Positions 1-5,849 of a DNA stretch of 9,615 bases are shown piece after piece. Source of the stretch: CAILHX01 sp036561085 (GTDB taxonomy: Bacteria > Pseudomonadota > Gammaproteobacteria > Burkholderiales > Methylophilaceae); the NCBI GenBank assembly GCA_036561085.1, contig DATBPY010000066.1:1-9615 (forward strand), in the 5' to 3' direction. A program made the translations under genes and the position numbers. Position 1 is the first letter of the stretch, and each line of letters opens with the position of its first letter. The notes beneath the pieces were generated by a model. That model was not told the origin of the DNA, made no database searches, and saw nothing but the letters and a program-made list of their open reading frames with translations.

Positions 1-81
1 GATACCGACCAGGCACGCAAGTTATATGAAACCATGGCGCAGGAACTCGCATTCGACCCGCGCCGGAAAGTAGGAGGGTAA
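1..81 (+). CDS. cbpA: 3' end of CbpA/DnaJ-type co-chaperone (5' end outside window)
   Basis: Only the last 26 codons are present, ending in TAA at 79-81. The visible C-terminus contains LYETMAQELAFDPR, which resembles the end of CbpA (curved DNA-binding protein, a DnaJ-class J-domain co-chaperone of DnaK), where a Met-Ala-x-x-x-x-Phe-x-Pro-Arg pattern is usual. The J domain and the peptide-binding barrels lie upstream of the window, so they cannot be checked. The identification rests mainly on the next gene, cbpM, which starts 3 bases after this stop and nearly always follows cbpA. The two are almost certainly co-transcribed. A different DnaJ paralogue is the only realistic alternative. Confidence 0.8.
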   Translation, partial: DTDQARKLYETMAQELAFDPRRKVGG

Positions 82-84
82 GCC

Positions 85-393
85 ATGAGACAAGACGAGA
101 TTTTGACCGGGCAACTGCTGGATGAAATAGCCCTGAGCGTAGAGGAGTTAGCGAGAGCCTGCGCGGTAGACCCGCAATGGATCGTGCAGCGCGTGGAAGC
201 CGGCGTACTCACCGGCACGCCCGAATACCCCAGCTGGTATTTCGCCAGCGCCTCGCTGGTACGCGCACGGCGGCTGATCTCCATAGAACGCAACTTCGAC
301 GCCAATCAGGAACTGGCGGCGCTGGTGGTGGATCTGATGGAGGAAGTAGAGAGGCTGAAGGGTGCGGGATTAGCTGGGGATGAGCATAGGTAA
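85..393 (+). CDS. cbpM: Chaperone modulator CbpM
   Basis: This 102-residue protein matches the usual CbpM length of about 100 residues. CbpM binds the J domain of CbpA and restrains its co-chaperone and DNA-binding activities; it acts in the cytoplasm and nucleoid. The sequence shows a MerR-like helix-turn-helix region (about residues 17-45, with LARACAVDPQWIVQRVEAGV) and a Tyr/Pro-Trp-Tyr-Phe segment near 48-54. A C-terminal helix (about 60-95, ARRLISIERNFDANQELAALV) is typical of the family. The ATG at 85 has a good ribosome binding site, GGAGG at 73-77, lying inside the end of cbpA, so the pair is probably translationally coupled. No terminator was recognised after the stop. Confidence 0.93.
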   Translation: MRQDEILTGQLLDEIALSVEELARACAVDPQWIVQRVEAGVLTGTPEYPSWYFASASLVRARRLISIERNFDANQELAALVVDLMEEVERLKGAGLAGDEHR

Positions 394-433
394 GAGCTGA
401 TATAAACTATGCGATTCACATCCGAGACTGTGC

Positions 434-462
434 TTTACAAAGATTGAGAATATTACTAAGGT
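434..462 (+). promoter_or_regulatory. Weak candidate sigma70 promoter ahead of the monooxygenase
   Basis: TTTACA at 434-439 (5 of 6 to the -35 consensus) is followed after 17 bases by TAAGGT at 457-462 (a poor -10). It lies in the AT-richer 184-base gap (394-577) between cbpM and the monooxygenase gene. The spacing is right but the -10 is weak, so this is only a candidate. A TTGACT at 485-490 has no acceptable -10 at normal spacing. Confidence 0.25.
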
Positions 463-496
463 CGCACGTCATCAAAATAGATATTTGACTGGTAGC

Positions 497-543
497 GGTT
501 TTGTATGGGGAGTCTTACTGCTATGGTTTTGTATCAAAAACCG
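497..543 (+). repeat. 10-bp direct repeat and small hairpin upstream of the monooxygenase
   Basis: GGTTTTGTAT occurs at 497-506 and again at 525-534, a 28-base period. The second copy begins a hairpin in which GGTTTT (525-530) pairs with AAAACC (537-542) around a 6-base loop. The first copy, as CGGTTTT at 496-502, could pair with AAAACCG (537-543) instead, so the two stems are mutually exclusive. This could be an operator or leader structure, or chance in AT-rich DNA. No regulator gene lies nearby to support either reading. Confidence 0.35.
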
Positions 544-577
544 CATTGTGCTTTTGCAATCACGTGAAAGAAATTAA

Positions 578-2053
578 TTGATCCCACAAGTATTGATAGT
601 AGGTGCCGGCCCGGTGGGGCTTACGCTGGCGGCGGAGCTGACGCGCTATGGGATATCGGTGCGCATCGTGGACAAGAACGCGCAGCGTACCGATAAATCC
701 AAGGCATTGGTGCTGTGGAGTCGGACGCTGGAATTGCTCAACCGTGGGTTGGAAGCGCAAGCTTTCATCGACGCTGGCATGAAGATGGCGGCGGTGAATA
801 TCATCGCGGGCAACCAGCCTATCGGTCATATCGATTTCTCCAATATAAAAAGCCCATATGACTATGCCTTGATGTTGCCGCAGTCGGATACCGAACGCTT
901 GCTGGAAGCGCATCTGAGCAAGCTAGGGGTGAAAGTCGAGCGACAGGTCGAGGCGCTGACTTTTACGCAAAACGAGAGCGACGTGACCACGACGCTACGG
1001 CACCCTGACGGAAGCGATGAGGTTCTGCATACGGAATGGCTGATCGGCTGCGACGGCGCGCACAGCATGGTGCGTCATACGCTGGGGTTGGAATTTCGGG
1101 GCGAGACTTTGCTGACCGATTGGGTGCTGGCCGACCTGCACATGACGGGCGTGCAGTTTCCCGATTCAGAATTGGCGATGTTCTGGCATGAAGATGGCGT
1201 GCTGGCGATATTCCCAATCTCACAGGGGCGTTATCGCGTGATCGCCGATCTCGGGCGTTCCGCGGGAGCGCATCCGCCGGAGCCGACCTTGGAGCAGATT
1301 CAAGCACTGGTTAACCGGCGCGGCCCCGGCGGACTGGCGATATCCGACCCGATCTGGCTGTCCGGCTTCAGGATCAACGAGCGTAAAGTAGATGACTACC
1401 GCAGCAAGCGCGTCTTTTTAGCGGGCGATGCGGCGCATGTGCATAGCCCGGCAGGCGGGCAGGGTATGAACACCGGCATGCAGGATGCATTCAACCTGGC
1501 CTGGAAGTTGGCTTTACGGTGTCGCGGTACTTGCCAGACCGAAGTACTGTTGGATAGTTACAGCATGGAGCGCAGCGCTGTAGGCGACCAGGTACTTGCC
1601 GCCGCAGGGCGCCTCACCAAGCTCGCGGTGATGAAGAATCATGCGGCGCAGAAGATACGTAACCTGCTGGGGAGATTCCTGCTCGGCTTGGCGCCGGTAC
1701 GCCGCTACATGGCGAATCAGTTCTCCGAACTGACCATCGCCTATGCGCATAGCCCCCTCAACGGTTCAGCTGCGCGCGGGCACGCCGGTCCATTGCCCGG
1801 CGAACGTGTGCCTGTCATGCAAGGCGTGATGCCGGTAGGTGCAGGCGATATGCCGCGTTTCGCCCTGTTCGCGGCATACGGCGACGACGCCATCGCGCTG
1901 CTTGAGTCATACCGGGATCTGTTGGAAAGAACATTGAGACCCGCTCTCGGCAATGCCGGATATGTCTGGCTGGTGCGGCCTGACGGTTATGTGGCTTGCG
2001 TTGCTAAAAGCGATAAGTTGAAACCGATCGAGGACTACCTAAATTCTATTTAG
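578..2053 (+). CDS. FAD-dependent monooxygenase (group A, PheA/TfdB/MhpA-like aromatic hydroxylase family)
   Basis: This 491-residue single-component flavoprotein monooxygenase is expected to use NAD(P)H and O2 to hydroxylate an aromatic or polyketide-like substrate in the cytoplasm. Three FAD/NADPH fingerprints are visible. The N-terminal Rossmann GxGxxG is GAGPVG at residues 9-14. The DG motif is IGCDGAHS at 156-163. The GD motif is AGDAAHVHSPAGGQGMN at 282-298. The C-terminus (WLVRPDGYVA) resembles the thioredoxin-like tail domain of the PheA/RdmE group, but appears short. The start is TTG at 578: an in-frame TAA lies immediately upstream (575-577), and the Rossmann motif begins only eight residues later, so no other start keeps the FAD site intact. 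The ribosome binding site is poor (GAAAG at 565-569). The gene stands alone, with no ring-cleavage partner, so the substrate is unknown. Confidence 0.88.
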   Translation: MIPQVLIVGAGPVGLTLAAELTRYGISVRIVDKNAQRTDKSKALVLWSRTLELLNRGLEAQAFIDAGMKMAAVNIIAGNQPIGHIDFSNIKSPYDYALMLPQSDTERLLEAHLSKLGVKVERQVEALTFTQNESDVTTTLRHPDGSDEVLHTEWLIGCDGAHSMVRHTLGLEFRGETLLTDWVLADLHMTGVQFPDSELAMFWHEDGVLAIFPISQGRYRVIADLGRSAGAHPPEPTLEQIQALVNRRGPGGLAISDPIWLSGFRINERKVDDYRSKRVFLAGDAAHVHSPAGGQGMNTGMQDAFNLAWKLALRCRGTCQTEVLLDSYSMERSAVGDQVLAAAGRLTKLAVMKNHAAQKIRNLLGRFLLGLAPVRRYMANQFSELTIAYAHSPLNGSAARGHAGPLPGERVPVMQGVMPVGAGDMPRFALFAAYGDDAIALLESYRDLLERTLRPALGNAGYVWLVRPDGYVACVAKSDKLKPIEDYLNSI

Positions 2054-2067
2054 TGATATGCATATCA
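2054..2067. other. Perfect 14-bp palindrome directly after the monooxygenase stop
   Basis: TGATATGCATATCA at 2054-2067 is a perfect palindrome touching the TAG stop at 2051-2053 and followed by AT-rich sequence (TTTATATACTTTTT). It has no spacer loop and is weak in GC, so it is a poor intrinsic terminator. Its dyad symmetry would suit a dimeric DNA-binding protein. Function unknown. Confidence 0.4.
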
Positions 2068-2146
2068 GTTTATATACTTTTTAATTTTAATCATTCCCAA
2101 GCACAATGCGCGCACCACATGACGTGATGCTCATTTCTATCTCTTG

Positions 2147-2172
2147 GCGGGTGTTTTCATCGTCCGCTTTTT
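2147..2172 (+). terminator. Weak possible terminator of the monooxygenase gene
   Basis: GCGGGTG (2147-2153) can pair with CAT and CCGC (2158-2160, 2164-2167) with a CGT bulge around a TTTT loop, followed by TTTTT at 2168-2172. The stem is short and interrupted, so termination here is uncertain. Confidence 0.25.
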
Positions 2173-2208
2173 GATGGACTGACGGATCGTTGGTGTTGGC
2201 ACTATTCA

Positions 2209-2214
2209 TATAAT
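2209..2214 (+). promoter_or_regulatory. Consensus -10 element upstream of the 74-residue exported protein
   Basis: A perfect TATAAT lies 21 bases before the ATG at 2235, the right place for a promoter of that gene. No good -35 sits at 16-18 bases upstream (ATCGTT at 17), so the promoter may be activator-dependent or may use an alternative sigma factor with a tolerant -35. Confidence 0.45.
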
Positions 2215-2234
2215 TTAATGTAAAGGGAAAAACC

Positions 2235-2459
2235 ATGAACAAGATTCTGACTGCTTTGATCGCCGGCCTGTTTGCTGTTTCCATCAACGCCTACGCTGCG
2301 GATGCAGCAGCACCTGCCGATGCAGCAGCCAAGACCGACCCTGCTGCGGCACCTGCTGCCGATGCCGGTAAAGATAAAAAGGCCGAGCACAAGAAGCACG
2401 GCAAAAAAGCTGACGACAAGAAAGCCGACAGCACCGACGGCGCTGACGCGAAGAAGTAA
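2235..2459 (+). CDS. Small Ala/Lys-rich exported protein, unknown function
   Basis: This 74-residue protein begins with a clear Sec signal peptide: Lys at position 3, a hydrophobic core, and a predicted AYA/AD cleavage after about residue 21. The mature part is low complexity. An Ala/Asp/Pro stretch carries an 18-bp DNA period (GATGCAGCAG at 2301 and 2319), followed by a highly charged Lys/Asp/His tail ending in KK. The ribosome binding site is AAAGGGA at 2222-2228, followed by ATG at 2235. It has its own -10 element upstream and a strong terminator downstream, so it is probably monocistronic and possibly abundant. The composition resembles acid-shock (Asr-like) proteins, which are thought to buffer the periplasm. 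That similarity is compositional only and I do not claim homology. Confidence 0.75.
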   Translation: MNKILTALIAGLFAVSINAYAADAAAPADAAAKTDPAAAPAADAGKDKKAEHKKHGKKADDKKADSTDGADAKK

Positions 2460-2499
2460 ACCGGATTCGCTGTAAGCTGATCTGAATAGATTCGACGCA

Positions 2500-2529
2500 G
2501 GGCGGGGCTTAGTCCCCGCCCTTTTGTTT
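2500..2529 (+). terminator. Strong intrinsic terminator after the 74-residue gene
   Basis: GGGCGGGG (2500-2507) pairs perfectly with CCCCGCCC (2514-2521) across a 6-base loop and is followed by TTTTGTTT. It ends the transcript of the small exported protein and insulates the exporter gene that starts 40 bases later. Confidence 0.9.
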
Positions 2530-2556
2530 GCAACTGTGAGACCATTCACTTTTTAA
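2528..2556 (+). promoter_or_regulatory. Candidate promoter for the TauE/SafE exporter
   Basis: TTGCAA (2528-2533), a 17-base spacer and TTTTAA (2551-2556) lie between the terminator and the exporter ATG at 2569. If used, transcription would start only a few bases before the ATG, giving a very short leader. That would fit the absence of a recognisable Shine-Dalgarno sequence there. The hexamers are only partial matches. Confidence 0.25.
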
Positions 2557-2568
2557 GCGCTGACCCTT

Positions 2569-3324
2569 ATGCCGCTGCATCACGATCCCTCTTTATTGTT
2601 GTTGATAGCGTTCGCCGGGCTGTATGCCGGAACGCAGAATGTGCTCGCGGGCGGAGGCTCATTCATCACTTTTCCGGCATTGCTGCTGGCAGGGCTGAAT
2701 CCGCTTTCGGCCAATATCACTTCCACCATCGCTTTATTTCCCAACCAGATCACGTCGGCGCTGGCAGGCCGCAAGCTGGCGGGAGGCGTAGGCGGGATCA
2801 GCCTGCGCAAGTTGATGTGGCTGAGTCTGGGCGGCGGTATCGTCGGCGCGATATTGCTGCTCAACACGCCGGTGACTTTTTTCACGAAGTTGGTGCCGTG
2901 GCTGGTGTTGTTCGCCACTGCCGTTTTTGCGTGGGGCAGCTTTCGCAAGAAAGAACTGCATGCGGCAAGCGCGGTGCCGGTTCCGGTGCTGTCCGCCGTG
3001 CAATTCGTGATCGGCATCTACGGCGGCTATTTCGGTGGCGGCATCGGTTTCCTGATGCTGGCTGCGCTCACCATCGCCGGTCAGCAGGTGCGCATGGCGG
3101 CAGCCACCAAGAATATATTGGCGATGGCGATGAATGCCTCGGCCTTCGCCTTGTTCGTTTTTTCCAGCCAGGTGGATTGGCTAGCTGCGCTTGCCTTGAC
3201 CATAGGCGGCATCGCCGGCGCTTTTATCGGCAATTGGTTGATGCACCGGCTGCCTGAGAGATTCTTCCGTATCTTTATCGTGCTGGTGGGGTGCGTGCTG
3301 ACGGTCTGGCTTTTTGTCCGCTAA
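2569..3324 (+). CDS. TauE/SafE-family membrane exporter
   Basis: This 251-residue, very hydrophobic protein has about seven or eight transmembrane segments, close to the usual family length of about 250-270. Both halves carry the family's glycine-rich signature: AGGGSFITFPALL at about residues 27-39 and GGYFGGGIGFLML at about 152-164. This reflects the internal duplication of the TauE/SafE (formerly DUF81) fold. Members are inner-membrane transporters, some linked to export of sulfite, sulfoacetate or other organic anions. Nothing nearby indicates sulfonate metabolism, so the substrate is unknown. The ATG at 2569 lacks a visible ribosome binding site, but the N-terminus fits the family and no better start exists. 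The gene converges with the adenylating enzyme, 9 bases between stops, with no hairpin terminator seen. Confidence 0.9.
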   Translation: MPLHHDPSLLLLIAFAGLYAGTQNVLAGGGSFITFPALLLAGLNPLSANITSTIALFPNQITSALAGRKLAGGVGGISLRKLMWLSLGGGIVGAILLLNTPVTFFTKLVPWLVLFATAVFAWGSFRKKELHAASAVPVPVLSAVQFVIGIYGGYFGGGIGFLMLAALTIAGQQVRMAAATKNILAMAMNASAFALFVFSSQVDWLAALALTIGGIAGAFIGNWLMHRLPERFFRIFIVLVGCVLTVWLFVR

Positions 3325-3333
3325 TGAATGACT

Positions 3334-4776
3334 TTAAAAAACCATTTTCCTTAAAGCGGTACGTTGCACTTTGCGCATGCCGGATTCGGCACGCGGGAAT
3401 TCTTTCACCGCCGTCACGCGTACGCTTTCAAAGCGCTTGAAGTTGGGGTGCAGCGCTTGCAGGTCGGCTATCTCGGGTACGCGATCCGACTGGATGGCGA
3501 TCACCAGTTCATCCTCGCCGCGCGCGTTCATGCCTGAGAACAGGCACACTTCATCGATGCCCAGGTATTGTTGAATGACCGCTTCCATGGGCGTGACCGC
3601 CAGTTTATCGCCTTGCACGTTCAATACGTCGGCACTACGCCCCAGGACGCGGATACGCCCATCGGCACGCGCGACCGCGATATCGCCGGGGTAGAAGTAG
3701 CCGTCGCGGAATATGTCGGCGCTGGCGGCGGGGTCGTCGAGATAGGCGTCGGCATCGATGTCGGTGAGCAGTACGCGCAATTCGCCTTCTTCACCCACCG
3801 CGCATTCCACGCCGTTACCATCAACGACCTGCACCGTGCGGTCAATCGCAGGGGTCATCCAGTACAGATCCTCCCGCGTTTGATAGCGCCCATGCAACAC
3901 ATAGGTCGCCAGTTCGGTACAGCCGTAATGGATGCTGATGTTGCCGGTCAGATGTATCTTGGACGCTTCAGCCAGCCCCAGCGATAAAAAACCGGCACCG
4001 AATACCAGCTCGAATTCATTGCTCGCAACACGGTCGGTGTGTGCGTTCAACAACTGCCGCAACATGGATTCCACCATGGTCGCCTTGGTGGGTCTGTAGG
4101 CGAAGAAGCGCTGGTATCTATCTTTGCCCTGCTCGAAGACCACGCATCCGCCCGAGTGCCAAACCGCTAACGGTTGCTTGAAGCCTGCGCCGGTCCACAA
4201 CGGGAAATCGGACATATGCTGTACCGTGTGCCGGTCCAAACCCCACGAGCTGGCGCGTGCGGCGTTGCGTTTAACCTCTTGCGCGCCGCCCAGCATCACT
4301 TGTTTGTAGATGCCGGTGGTGCCCGAGGTATAGAGGATGTGGCCGCCTGCCGGGCGGGCGTATCGCTGATCGAACACCAAGTCGCCGCTCTCGCATCCGG
4401 CGAATATGCTGCCGGGGACGATGATGACTTTGGTGGCGACATGGCCGCTCAAATGATATTCATCTTCTACCGATTGGGCAGTGACCAGGCAGGCGAGGTT
4501 TTTGATCCGCAGGTTTTTAGCCTGCCCCCAATGTTGCACGGAGACGGTATCCATGCCCAGGCTGCGCAGCGCCAGGGTAAGCACCCAGGAATCCATGAGC
4601 CTGTCCAACAGCACCATGGCGGTATGGCCTTCGGGCAGTTGTTGCTGTGCGAAGAAGCCGCGTGCGGCCTCGATCAAGCGCCAGAAATGGGCGTAGTCGA
4701 TGACGGTGCCGTTGGAAACGACGGCAGGTCGTTGCGGTTGCTCGCGTGCCCACTGATAGATTTGGGTGGTGATCAT
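3334..4776 (-). CDS. Stand-alone class I adenylate-forming enzyme (acyl-CoA synthetase/AMP-ligase)
   Basis: This 480-residue ANL-superfamily enzyme is expected to activate a carboxylate with ATP as an acyl-adenylate and pass it to CoA or a carrier protein. Core motifs are in order. The phosphate-binding loop is YTSGTTGIYKQ (residues 149-159; Lys158 kept, the usual next Gly is Gln). The aromatic/ATP motif is YGCTE (284-288). PGD with Asp365 follows at 363-365, then the hinge region GRSADVLNVQGDKL (379-392). The C-terminal catalytic lysine is probably Lys469 in PRAESGMRKVQR, where two residues (Met-Arg) appear inserted compared with the usual SGK. It is shorter than typical acyl-CoA ligases (about 510-560), mainly at the N-terminus. 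The ATG at 4776 has a weak GGGG ribosome binding site. It lies 66 bases downstream of the diguanylate cyclase stop and is likely in its operon. Substrate unknown. Confidence 0.88.
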   Translation of the reverse strand: MITTQIYQWAREQPQRPAVVSNGTVIDYAHFWRLIEAARGFFAQQQLPEGHTAMVLLDRLMDSWVLTLALRSLGMDTVSVQHWGQAKNLRIKNLACLVTAQSVEDEYHLSGHVATKVIIVPGSIFAGCESGDLVFDQRYARPAGGHILYTSGTTGIYKQVMLGGAQEVKRNAARASSWGLDRHTVQHMSDFPLWTGAGFKQPLAVWHSGGCVVFEQGKDRYQRFFAYRPTKATMVESMLRQLLNAHTDRVASNEFELVFGAGFLSLGLAEASKIHLTGNISIHYGCTELATYVLHGRYQTREDLYWMTPAIDRTVQVVDGNGVECAVGEEGELRVLLTDIDADAYLDDPAASADIFRDGYFYPGDIAVARADGRIRVLGRSADVLNVQGDKLAVTPMEAVIQQYLGIDEVCLFSGMNARGEDELVIAIQSDRVPEIADLQALHPNFKRFESVRVTAVKEFPRAESGMRKVQRTALRKMVF

Positions 4777-4842
4777 GATGACCCCAAGTATAGAACAAGG
4801 GGAGAGCCGCTACCGGGCTATCTCGTACATCCGCCAGTAAAA

Positions 4843-5778
4843 TCAACCTGCGACGATGCGGTTCCTGCCTTGCTGTTTCGCTTGGTACAACCGTTTATCC
4901 ACCGCTTCGATGAAGCCGGTCGGTTCTTCCTGCTGCGAGGGGATGATGGTGCCCACGCCCAGACTGACGGTCAGGGTCTGGCCGATCTGCGATTTTGCAT
5001 GCGCGATCTGTTCGGCGGAGATCAGATTGAGGCAGCGCTCGGCGATCATGTAGGCCGATTTGGCATCGGTTTCAGGCAGTATCATCATGAATTCCTCGCC
5101 GCCGAAACGCGCAAAGAAATCGCGCGGCCTGGCAGTGGCCGAGCCGAGGATGCCGGCGACCAGCCTCAGGCAGGCATCGCCTTGCACATGGCCGTAGTGG
5201 TCGTTGTATTGTTTGAAATAATCGATGTCGAACATGATGAGCGACAGCGTCTGATTATTGCGCCGCGCATTGGCCCATTCCGTTTCCAGGATGGAATTGA
5301 ACATGCGGCGGTTGGCGACCTCGGTCAGGCTGTCCTTGTACGAAAGTTCTTCCAGTTCTTTTTGCAGTTCTACCAATTGTTGCTCGTCTTTTTTGCGCTG
5401 GCTGATATCGAACATGAAGCCGATCAGCGATTCCACTACGCCGTCCTGGTTACGCGCCACATGCACTACATCGCGTATCCACACGTATTCGCCGTCTTTG
5501 GTAAGCGCGCGGTAATCCGCTTCGTGGTCGTGTCCGGCTTTCGATTGCGACACGCAATAATCGACTACCCATGCCCGGTCTTCCGGGTGCATGCGCTGTA
5601 CCCAGTCGTCCACGCTTGCCCAACTTTCGGGCGTCCAGCCCAGCAGTTGTTCTATCTGCGGGCCGATATAGGCGAACTTCATGGTATTCCAGTCTATCTT
5701 CCAAGGGATCGCTTTGGTGGATTCCAGCAAAGTCTTGTAGTCGGCGCTTGGCGCTTCTTGTGGTGCTACTTCATTCAT
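4843..5778 (-). CDS. PAS-GGDEF diguanylate cyclase
   Basis: This 311-residue soluble signalling enzyme is expected to make cyclic di-GMP from two GTP. A PAS_3-type sensor domain with its PAC tail spans about residues 19-128 (MHPEDRAWVVDY; YVWIRDVVHVARNQDG; GFMFDISQRKKDE). A coiled linker (about 128-146) joins it to a complete GGDEF domain (about 147-308). Visible there are DSLTEVANRR (149-158), the metal-binding FDIDYFKQYND (183-193), and active-site GGEEF (226-230). The inhibitory-site RxxD (RPRD, 217-220) sits exactly five residues before GGEEF, so product feedback is expected. No transmembrane segment is seen, so the PAS domain senses a cytoplasmic signal. I chose the ATG at 5778, which has GGAA about 9 bases upstream, over the in-frame TTG at 5793, which adds five residues and lacks a ribosome binding site. 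Confidence 0.93.
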   Translation of the reverse strand: MNEVAPQEAPSADYKTLLESTKAIPWKIDWNTMKFAYIGPQIEQLLGWTPESWASVDDWVQRMHPEDRAWVVDYCVSQSKAGHDHEADYRALTKDGEYVWIRDVVHVARNQDGVVESLIGFMFDISQRKKDEQQLVELQKELEELSYKDSLTEVANRRMFNSILETEWANARRNNQTLSLIMFDIDYFKQYNDHYGHVQGDACLRLVAGILGSATARPRDFFARFGGEEFMMILPETDAKSAYMIAERCLNLISAEQIAHAKSQIGQTLTVSLGVGTIIPSQQEEPTGFIEAVDKRLYQAKQQGRNRIVAG

Positions 5779-5793
5779 GGCGATTGATTCCAA

Positions 5794-5849
5794 CTAGATT
5801 TAAGTAAGCTCTATCTTGAAACTCTAGGTGTCGCAAGGCTAGATTCTAG
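5794..5849. other. Cluster of four CTAG tetranucleotides in the intergenic gap
   Basis: CTAG occurs at 5794, 5824, 5839 and 5846 within 56 bases between the diguanylate cyclase and the barrel-enzyme gene; only a few others were noticed by eye in the rest of the window. The last two form the dyad CTAGATTCTAG (5839-5849). CTAG is rare in many proteobacterial genomes outside regulatory and rRNA sites, so the cluster might mark a binding site, but this is speculative. Confidence 0.3.

Noticed and set aside
2202..2549. Overlapping - strand frames across the 74-residue gene and its terminator
   Set aside because: They run through the terminator hairpin and mirror the Ala-rich repeat, giving Cys/Ser/Ala-rich nonsense; the + strand gene has the signal peptide and ribosome binding site.
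4777..4842. CCCC/GGGG pairing that might hide the ribosome binding site of the adenylating enzyme, and a TATACT ten bases before its ATG
   Set aside because: The stem is only four pairs with a large loop, and the TATACT has no -35; too weak to call a switch or promoter.
4174..5787. Long open frame on the + strand (537 codons) opposite the adenylating enzyme and the diguanylate cyclase
   Set aside because: It lies wholly antisense to two genes with complete catalytic motifs. Its product is rich in His, Gly, Asp and Ala with no domain logic, typical of a mirror frame in GC-biased coding DNA.
5779..5793. TTG start five residues upstream for the diguanylate cyclase
   Set aside because: No ribosome binding site precedes it, whereas the ATG at 5778 has GGAA at suitable spacing.
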